Assembly (NCBI GenBank): GCA_009792885.1
Contig: WMCF01000056.1
Span: forward strand, 4,250,338 to 4,314,337
Direction: 5' to 3'
DNA: 64,000 bases
Source of the DNA: Eremophila alpestris peregrina
Taxonomy: Eukaryota; Chordata; Aves; Passeriformes; Alaudidae
The notes beneath the pieces are model-generated. The model worked only from the letters and a program-made list of their open reading frames with translations. It did no database searches and was not told the origin of the DNA. A program made the position numbers and the translations under genes. Position 1 is the first letter of the stretch, and each line of letters starts with the position of its first letter. This document shows, one piece after another, positions 56,401 to 64,000 of this stretch.

Positions 56401-59400
56401 TCTTGCCAGTTGTTCCTGGAGCCCTTCAGCCCCTCCTGTGCCTGTGGCTGATTTGGGAACTCTGGATCAGGCTCCCTGTGGATGCTGATAATGCTGCCAC
56501 TCCAGCCCAGGGCTCCTGGTGCCCCGTGATCAGGGACAGAGGAGTTAATTAATGGCCCTGCTCGCTGGCTAATTAGCCATCCATCACCCCGTTAGTTATC
56601 TCCTTCCTGTCCTGTCTGCTCCTGCTGCCTGTGGTAAAGCTGTCCTTTAAGGAGCATGGGATAAAAAGCTGCCTTCATTTGAGAGGAGTGGAGTGAGGGG
56701 ATTGTTTTGGAACAGGAATAGAGCTGGTCAAGGTGTTCCTGCATGCCCTGACCTTGGGACTGGGAAGTGCTGGTTTCCCTGTGAGCCTCCATGGTTTCTA
56801 CCCCTTTATGCCAGACTGCTGGCTTGCCTTGACCTCACCTGGAAACAAGGAACACCTCAGGGCTGAATCCAGTGCTGGAGAGAGAGAGCAGATGGAATCC
56901 TGCTCTCTCTGGAGCAGGCAGCTTCCTCCTAGGAGCTGATAAGTCGAGTTACAATCCAGTGGTGTGTGCAAAGGTTGGCCCTGAACGTGAGGAGGATGAG
57001 ATCATCTCCTGCCGTGCCCTGATCCCACTCTGGAGCAGCCCAGGCCGTGCCACACTCGGGCAGCCTCGCAGGAGGTCCTGCAGGTCTGTGGCCCACATGT
57101 GGCCCACCCGGGGTGCTGGGAGCAGCAGGAAGCCAGTGGGTGTTCCCAGAAGGGCTTCACTCCCATCTCTAATCTGAAGCAGGGAGATAAACAAAATGGG
57201 AACGGATGGCTCCAGCCTTCTGTGGAAATTTCCATCATCCACTGATTCACTGGGTCGGGCTGCAGCTGATTTCATGTTTGCAGCTGATTTCATGTTTTAG
57301 AGCTTCTCTCCCTAATTGCCCTTTTCACGGAGTGCTCAAGGACAGCCCTGCCGGGTGGGATTCTCCCTCAGCCTCCAACAGATTTGGCTCTAGGATCCCT
57401 CAATTATTTTGGAATGTTCTTAAATCTGTGGAAAGCTTAGTCACTCCTGGCTTAGGAAACCTTTGGGGTCCCATTAAATGTGCAAAGCTTCAGATCAGAG
57501 ACACTACCTCATCCTGGGATGGTGACAACAGCCGTGTCCAAGCCCCGGTGAGCTCCAGGAGGAGCAGGAATCTGGTGGCACAGGATGGAATCTTTGAGGT
57601 CCTTGCTCTCCCTTTGTCCTCAGTCTGTGATTTGGGGTTCCCCTCTGTGCTGACACCCCCCCCATCCAGTTTTGGGGAAAAAGCTGCACTTTGGAGTAGT
57701 TGCTGTTTTCTCTGGGACTGTGCAGAGAAAAGTCCATGTGCATTCCCATACAATATCCAAGTATTCATCTGAAAAGCCCTTTAGGATGAAAGGAGCTCTA
57801 CAAATTAATTCTAATTGGATGAGGACCAGGAGGCTGATGTTTGTGGAGTGTGGATGTATTTATAGAACAGCCAGATGTGAGGCAGGATCCGTGGAGCTCG
57901 AATCTGTCCGAGGGCAGCGCCGTGGATTCACCTCCAGCTTGTGAATAGGAAATGGAGCTGCTTTTCTTCCATGGAAATGGGAAAGCTGATGGCACTGGCA
58001 TTGTTCTGTGGTTTTCCTGAGCCTGCAGCTGGGTGGTTTCTGTATTTCTTTACCATTCCCTTTGTGTTGGCCCCTCTCCTGCTGCTCCAAGGAGCCACCC
58101 CCGTGGAGCTTGCTTTGGACATGCAGCCGTTGCTGTCCTGGCTCAGGAGGGGAGAGCTCTCCTCCCGTGGGGAACTCGAGGGGTTTGGGGACTGTGAGAA
58201 CAATTCCTTTGCTCTGAGGTGCCTCCCCAGGTAAAATTAGCCAGGATCCCTCCTGGTCTCCAGGGGAAGCATCAGGGCTCAACACTGGTTCCTGCTGGAA
58301 CAGAGCATAATCAGCACGTGCTGCTTGGCCAGGTCAGCACACAGAGCTCAGGAAGGAGTCCATGATGTGCAGACACAGACACAGGCTGGGATAAACACCC
58401 TGTGGGTGAAGCTGATGATGTTACAGCAGCCACTTCATCCAGTTTCTGAGCTGGATGAGGTTAAGCCCGGCTGAATATTCCACACGGTTTTCTGTCCTGT
58501 GTTCTGTCCTTGAGCAGCCTCCTCTGTCCATCTGGTGTTAGAAAACAGCTGGATTGATTTGGATTTCACTGAGAATGTACCTTGGCTTGATGTTCAACAC
58601 TGAGGGAGTGCTCAGGGTGCAGCTGGGGAATCCCTCCCTGGGGTTGCTGCACCCTGTCCCTGCTGTCACCTCCTCCCAATCCACTGGCCCAGGAACTCTG
58701 GTGTTGAACTGCTCCACCATTAACTTCATCAGCTGTGGGAAGAGATTCCTGCTGTTTTACAGATGCTTTAAAACTCCTGGATAATTGGATTTGGGGGCTG
58801 GCTGGCTTTGTCTCTTATCACAGGTATTTGTGACAGCTCAGCGCAAACACTATGTCATCGTCATCCTCGCAGTGAATTGCATTTTCCAGCTGCCTTAACA
58901 TCCCCCCAGAGTTTCTTTAGGATAGTTTAATGTGCCTCCAGAGTTCCTTTGGGATGGTTTACCATTCCCCCAGAGTTGCTTTGGGATGGTGTAAGACAAA
59001 AGCCCTTCACAAGCGTTGTGCAAGAGCCCTTTGCCCTTGAGTCCTACACGTGCTCTGAGCTCTCCTGTGGCTGAGCCGTGGCTGAGCCCTGGCCTGGCAC
59101 CAGTGACACGTGTCCCATCCCTCCCTGGGACAGCCCCAGGCCAGGGCCCCGCTTTTATTAGGGCCCAGCAGGACCTCAGAGGCAGGTTGTCCTACCCATG
59201 GCATTGGAAATCCTCTTCCCAGGGAGAGGCAGGCTGCAGGGAGTGTTCACTGACAGGGAAGGACTTCCCTGGCTGCCCTCCCACCAGCTCATGAGCCGCC
59301 TTAGCCTTAAATGTCCCAGCTGCTGCAGGGAGGAGGATGCTGGATTAGCTCAGCAGGAGTCTCCTGGGAAGGGTTTCAACTCTCCCTGACCTGTCACTTG

Positions 59401-62400
59401 CTCTTGGAGAAGTCACTTCATTTCTGTGTCTCAGCCACGCTCCCTGTGCGAGGGGCAGGGCTGCCCGGGAAAGCTCCTGGAAGTCAGCAGAGGGAAGAGC
59501 AAAGCTGGGATTTATTCACACATGGGAAGGACAGATGGCTGCTGAGTTCCACCGTGCCTTCAGCAGAGGGAGCAGGTCGGGAATAACGGCGTGGGATGCG
59601 GGATGCTCACAGCATGGGATGGTGACAGCATGGGATGGTGACAACGTGGGATGCTCACGGCTGTCCTGGGACACAGATCCTGAGCCTCCCTCCTGGCTGG
59701 CAGCTCCCCAGGCTCCTCACCCTCCAGGGATAATCCTGAGGCCACCCAGAAGTCTTTCCATCCTGCCCAGGTGTCTGTGCTCCCACCCTTTTCCCTCTTC
59801 ACCTTCATCCCTGTGCAGCTCCTGCCTCCAAACAGTGGGTTGAAAGGCTCTCACCCCAGCTTGGTGCAATCTCCACTGGAATGATGCATTGTCCAGACCC
59901 TCCAGGCTGCTGGATTTTGTCCTGAAGCCAGATGGTCTTTGCTCCATTAACCCCTTCCTGGCCTCCCTTTGGAGCTGGTGGCACTGGGCTTTGGGGGTCT
60001 CAGGCTGCAGCAGTAACAGGGTGCTGGGAGGGTCCTGGTGATGCCAAGCTCAGGATAAGGATCTGTCTCCCAACAATCCCAACTTGATGTTCATTAAGGC
60101 CTTTAAAACATAATTAAATAATCATGATGGTGGGAGAGGAGTGTTGGGGGGACTGTCCTGTCAGGATCAGGACATGTCCTCGGCTCGGTGGTAGCAAGGT
60201 TCCAGTCTGTGGATGTCTTGGAGGCCTCAGCAGCATGCCATGAAAGAGCAGGCATTTAACATGGAAATCCCCAGAGGGGGAGATTAAAGCCAACAGGTGC
60301 TGGAAAAATGTTTCTGCATATTAGAACTTAATGAGATTGGAAAATGAATTCCAGATGGGCTAATTATGCATGAGTTGTTGCAGGTCCCTTCATGCAGGGG
60401 CAGGATTGTGTTTGGGAAGCTGATTGGATCTGATTCCTGCCTCTTGTGGTATCACTGAGATCTAGAAGCAGGTTGGCTCTGGGGTCCTGTGATCTCCCAA
60501 AAAAAAAGGCTCCATGGCTCCTCCTGCTCCTGTCAGAGCCAGAGAGATCTGAGGCCACAACCTGTCATGTGCAAGGAGCAAAGATCCTTATCAGGATTGC
60601 CTTTCAAAGGAGCTTCAAAGACTGGAAGGGAGATTTTTTTTTTCACAGAGGGAACAGTTCCTGGGGACAGGGGGTCGGGAAGGGGGGCTGTGCCTGGAGG
60701 GGAGCAGCGTGCAGGAGCCTGCTGGGGCGAGGTCTGACTGGCAGAGGGATGCTGCTGGCTGTTGCTCCTCATAGCTGTGCTGTGTAAACACCAGCGAGAG
60801 TGGGGGAGTGGTGCTGGAGTGGTGTTCTCCAGGAGAAAACACGGCTGGGAGAAAGGGGAGGGAGTCCTGGAGTCAGCCCTGCATGGTGCTCCCTGGCTCA
60901 GCCCATGGAATGCTGCTCCCATCCCACATGGGAAGAGCAGGACTCACAGCCGTTGGGGGTGACAGCTCCAAATCCAGCTCCCACCACTGAGAGCCCATGG
61001 AACGTCCAGCACAACATCCCTGAATTCTGGGCGTATGATTTATGTGGGGCTCCATGAATGATTTATGCCACGTTAAGTGATGATTTAGGGAGAAAACACA
61101 ACCCCCTCGTAGGGAATCTTTAATGAAAAGTGTCAGTTCTCCGGGATTTATTTCCGAAGCGGCGTTTGAACCCGCCGTGTTTGACATCAATCACGTCTAA
61201 TTGTCAGGTTATGATTAATGAACATATGCCGGCCGTTTGTCTGCCTAATTAAACTTTATGTTCCCTTCGTCTGGCAAAGCAAAACAAGTTTACGCCATGG
61301 GATGTGCTGGTTCCAAGGGTCTGGGCATGAGAAAGTGTCCGGATTCCCAATCCCCAGATGAAGAGTTGGTTGAGGCACTCCTGGACTTGCAGAAAGGCTG
61401 GTTTGCCTTGGCTGAGGAGGCAGAGGTGACCTGTCCCTCTCTTAAAGATGGAGCTGCTGCCTAAATGGCACTTAAAATCATGGAATTGTAGGTTAACTGG
61501 AGTTGGAAGGGACCCACCTACAAGGATCATGGAGTAGAATCCCACCTTTACACTCCTTGGATAATTCCAAACCTCTCTCTAGTGGGAGACAAGCCCAAGG
61601 TGGTTTGTGACCCCACACTCTCTTGGCTCACAAGGAAATGGAGATCCTGATTCCAGAGATGCTGGAATTACAGAGATCTCCAGCCCCAGAGAGCAGCAGG
61701 GAATTGGACAGCCCTGCACCACCTATCCAGGTTCTTTTCCACACCCTCAGTGACCTGCCAGAGCCCAGGATTCTGCATGAGCATCTCCAGGGCAGGATTC
61801 CTTGGGCTTCACACCACTTCCATGCTCAAGAATAATCCAACTCTTTTTTTCTTTCAGGACATAGACAAGTTTGGGAATGAGATCACCCAGCTGGCTCGCC
61901 CGCTCCCGGTCGAGTACCTCATCATAGACGTGAGTATTCCCTGCACGTGTTTGCTTCCCACAGGAGATGGTCAGAGGGGAGCAAGCTCATAACCCACCTC
62001 TGAAATTCCCAGTGGAAGGGATTCCTGAGACAGATTATCCTCCTCTGCCTGCTGCTGCCAGGCATTCCTAGCAGGGAGGTGGCTGGCCTGCTCTGTGGGG
62101 TCGGTGTGGTGCCAGGGAACACATTTGTTTTCCAGGAAAGCACTGCCTGGTGCCTTATCAGGGCTCTGAGCTGGCCCAGAGCCACATGGCCAGGAAGCAG
62201 CAGCCCCACGGACCTGTGTCCCGGGCACTGCCTAATGAGGAAACTCCACAGCAGCAATTAGGGATCTATCTCCTTTGAGTGACTCAGCAGGTTGTCCAGA
62301 AATGCCTTTTCTTGGAGGAGGGAATTTGCTCTCTGGCACAGCTTGGCCAGAGCAGAGCTGCTGCCAGGCACAGCACAGCTCAGCCCCGGGGGCTGGGAAA

Positions 62401-63863
62401 CAAAGTTACAGCGTGGAAAGCAGGAAAGCAAATAATTGGGATGCGAGATGATATTGCTGGAGTTGGAGGTGGTGCCAACAACCATTAGATCCACCTGGAG
62501 CAGCCTCTCTGGTCCAGCTGCCCCTGGCACAGGCAGTGCCAGAGCGCAGGAATTCCTGCAGGAGTGAAGGCACCTGTTCCTGGGATACCTGGGGTGTCAC
62601 TGGGATGAGGACAGAGGGGTGGAACCTGCATTGGGATTCCCCCAGGACCTCCCTTAAGCAGCAGCTGCCTGGCACAGGGCACAGCTGTGCCAGGATTGCT
62701 GTATCCCAGTGACCTGTGCAGAGAAGGATGCTCTCCATGGCATCTGTCAGGACCAAACCCATCATGTCCCTCCAGCTTCAGGGAGCCAAAGGGTGTGGTG
62801 ATGGACTATCACTTCATATTAAATTAAAAGCCAGCAGATCCCTCAATGTTTGGCTGAGCTGGGATCATAGCCATGGCTGTTCTCAGCTATATGGACTTGC
62901 TTCCCATATCCCACTGGTCTGTGATCATCCTTCCTTGGGTTTTTTTTTTTTTTTTTTTTTTTTTTTAGATTACTACAACTTTCCCCAAGGATCCAGTCTA
63001 CACTTTTTCTATTTCTCAAAATCCATTCCCCATCGAGAACCGCGATGTGCTGGGAGAAACTCAGGTGAGGGGCAATTTCTGAGGGAGCTGGGTTCCACAG
63101 GGATGGGCTCTGCCTCCCTCGTGCTCACTGACATCTGCACAGGGACAGCTGTGCCCTCGAGTCACCCCTTCCCAGCTCAGCTTGCCAAGATCCTTCCTGC
63201 AGGGAGCAGTGTCTGCATGCCAATGCCGACTGCCGGCCAGTGCTGAGCTCCCACTGGATCCATGATGGGATCAGAGCTCCCTGTGCCTGCCAGGCAGCTC
63301 CAGAGGGGCCTCCAGCCCCATGGTGATGGCACAAACCTGCTGAGGCTGGGGTCTGCTCCTGCTCCCAAAGTGCTTCCTTCTTGGATGGAATTTTTAAGCA
63401 CAGGAAGCTGTTCCTGCAAGCCAAGGCAGAGGATGGGGAGGAAGGGGCTGCTCTGCCCTCTTCTCCCTCTTTTCTGTAGGAGCAAGGCTGGAGTTGCCTG
63501 GCTCTCCCTCAGCACCTCTTGGATCTGAGATTAGCTCTGTGGGTGCTGGCATTGCTCAAGAGGAGCTCCTGTGGGTCCAGAGATCATTTTTCCTGGAAGT
63601 TGTTAGTTGGGATTCAGTCAGCCAGGCAGGGATCTGATTTTGGGAATGTCCCTGCACATTGCAGATGATAGCCAGAGGGACAGGAATATCTGTTAGTGGA
63701 TCCAAATAGGAATTGACTTCTCTTCATTACTGTCCCCTCTCCCCAGGACTTCCACAGTTTGGCCACGTACCTGTCCCAAAACACTTCCTCCATTTTCTTA
63801 GACATCATTTCCGATTTCCATCTGCTCCTCTTCCTGGTCACAAATGAGGTCATGCCTCTGCGG
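41090..63863 (+). CDS. NPLOC4: NPL4 homolog, ubiquitin-recognition cofactor of p97/VCP (3' end beyond window)
   Basis: Fifteen coding exons are present: 41090-41104, 42025-42105, 44369-44481, 45147-45326, 47223-47271, 48202-48296, 49236-49359, 49894-50073, 50907-50993, 52451-52522, 53381-53507, 55583-55743, 61858-61929, 62969-63064, 63747-63863. They encode 523 residues of a protein of about 608. NPL4 pairs with UFD1 to bring ubiquitinated clients to the p97 unfoldase in ER-associated degradation and related pathways. The ubiquitin-like domain covers residues 1-80 (IIRVQSPEGVKRITATKRET). The NPL4 zinc-finger region begins at C131 (CRHGPLGKCVHC), with a second pair at GICTKCQPS. The inactive MPN domain follows (YRHVDNIMFENHTIADRFLD, GWIFTDLVSEDTRKG). 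The last 85 or so residues, including the C-terminal NZF finger, lie off the right edge; 63864-64000 is intron. Confidence 0.96.
45690..45902 (-). repeat. CR1 LINE 3' fragment in NPLOC4 intron 4
   Basis: Reverse-orientation match to the well-known avian CR1 3' region: GAATTCTTCC, CACAGGGTGCCCAG, GTGTCCAAGGCCAGGTTGG, then GGAATGGGATGAGCTTTAAG at its end. Truncated at the 5' side, as usual for CR1. Confidence 0.85.
47594..47765 (-). repeat. CR1 LINE 3' fragment in NPLOC4 intron 5
   Basis: Same family and orientation as the copy at 45.7 kb: GGCACAGGGTGCCCAGAGCA, AAGTGTCCAAGGCCAGGTTG, and GGAATGGGATGAGCTTTAAA. Confidence 0.85.
48900..49235. repeat. TTCTCTC microsatellite directly before NPLOC4 exon 7
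   Basis: (TTCTCTC)n on the + strand from about 48910 up to a gap, continuing as CTCTCTCC after it and running straight into the exon 7 acceptor at 49235. The strand is pure pyrimidine for well over 100 known bases. Confidence 0.95.
49030..49172. other. Assembly gap (143 N)
   Basis: Run of N within the TTCTCTC microsatellite of NPLOC4 intron 6. Confidence 0.99.
52745..52962 (+). repeat. CR1 LINE 3' fragment in NPLOC4 intron 10
   Basis: Forward-oriented CR1: GGAATAGTTTGGGTGGGAAA, CCTTAAAGCCCATCCAGTGC, CCTTGGACACTTCCAGGGGC, and AGGGAAGAATTTCTCCCC. Confidence 0.85.
55320..55575 (+). repeat. Degenerate retroelement-like sequence abutting NPLOC4 exon 12
   Basis: Phrases such as CTCCAAAATCATCGAGTCCA, GAAGAATTTCTTCATGGGAA and CCACCCCTGGAGGCGTCCAA resemble interspersed CR1-type avian repeats. 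The element ends within about 10 bp of the exon 12 acceptor (55582). Family assignment is uncertain. Confidence 0.4.
55852..56350 (+). repeat. CR1 LINE, longest copy (about 500 bp), NPLOC4 intron 12
   Basis: Forward CR1 with the usual series: TTATGGAATGGTTTGGGTTG, GGCCTTGGACACTTCCAGGG, AGGGAAGAATTTCTTCCC, TTTAGGCCCTGGAAGGGACT, GGACTCACTCCAACAACTCC and CTGAGGAGCCCAGAGCTGGA. No intact reverse-transcriptase frame. Confidence 0.85.
60075..60390. promoter_or_regulatory. A/T-rich homeodomain-site patch in NPLOC4 intron 12
   Basis: Contains TTCATTAAGGCCTTTAAAAC, ATAATTAAATAATCATGATG and GGGCTAATTATGCATGAG. The composition differs from the neighbouring GC-rich intron and suits an enhancer, but this is not proven. 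Confidence 0.3.
61035..61280. promoter_or_regulatory. Candidate conserved non-coding element in NPLOC4 intron 12
   Basis: A non-repetitive stretch mixes ATTA/TAAT cores (TTTAATGAAAAG, TCTAATTGTCAGG, GATTAATGAACATATG, CCTAATTAAAC) with retained CpGs (CCGAAGCGGCGTTTGAACCC, GCCGGCCG). Bird introns usually lose CpG outside islands, so retention hints at constraint. No exon or RNA structure was recognised. Confidence 0.4.
61474..61590 (+). repeat. Retroelement fragment (CR1-like) in NPLOC4 intron 12
   Basis: AAAATCATGGAATTGTAGG, GAGTTGGAAGGGACCCACCT and AAGGATCATGGAGTAGAATC resemble the start of common avian CR1 3' segments. Short and diverged. Confidence 0.5.
62939..62968. repeat. Poly-T tract forming the NPLOC4 exon 14 acceptor
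   Basis: About 27 consecutive T run directly into the TAG acceptor of exon 14 (62969). It serves as an extreme polypyrimidine tract; length is likely to vary between individuals and to be error-prone in reads. Confidence 0.8.
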
Positions 63864-64000
63864 GTATGTAATAGGGCTGGGAGGGTCCTGTCCCCACACC
63901 ATCCCCCACCATCCCCCCCCTCAGCCCCTCCAGGGGTCCCTCAGGTGGGTGGAGGTGACCATTCCTGTCATCCCATGATCCTGGGCAGGGCCTTGTGCTG

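Overview
The window is vertebrate nuclear DNA, almost certainly from a bird and probably a songbird microchromosome. The evidence is intron-containing genes with GT-AG junctions, very GC-rich and compact gene structures, CpG-island promoters, and interspersed elements that are all of the avian CR1 LINE type. I could reconstruct eleven protein-coding genes exon by exon. Every junction closes in frame, and the predicted lengths match the known families.

Layout: RPL38 (+, 132-1549), TTYH2 (+, 2119-8008), DNAI2 (+, 10026-14191), BTBD17 (-, 15677-18572), GPR142 (+, 22478-23803), GPRC5C (+, 28827-30978), CCDC137 (-, 33333-35301), OXLD1 (+, 35477-36295), PDE6G (+, 38143-38568), TSPAN10 (-, 38931-40533) and NPLOC4 (+, from 41090, running off the right edge). 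The first six correspond to a block on human 17q25.1 and the last five to a block on human 17q25.3. The two blocks meet at about 31-33.3 kb. KIF19, which lies between DNAI2 and BTBD17 in human, has no visible counterpart here.

Two functional themes stand out. The DNAI2 promoter carries an RFX X-box, as expected for a motile-cilium gene, together with three CACGTG boxes and a CRE. The right half holds the eye-related pair PDE6G (rod phosphodiesterase gamma) and TSPAN10 (oculospanin). PDE6G is preceded by an unusual cluster of CRX/OTX-type sites, and TSPAN10 has an MITF-type M-box next to its start codon.

The oddest coding observation is PDE6G: all 87 codons are intact and properly spliced, but the initiator codon is ATC instead of ATG.

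Several introns and flanks are dominated by minisatellites (TTYH2 intron 12, BTBD17 intron 2, the DNAI2 leader), and two assembly gaps sit inside simple repeats. I saw no new type of molecular system. The noteworthy items are regulatory clusters, a start-codon change, a stop-free intron whose length is a multiple of three, local duplications and the synteny changes.
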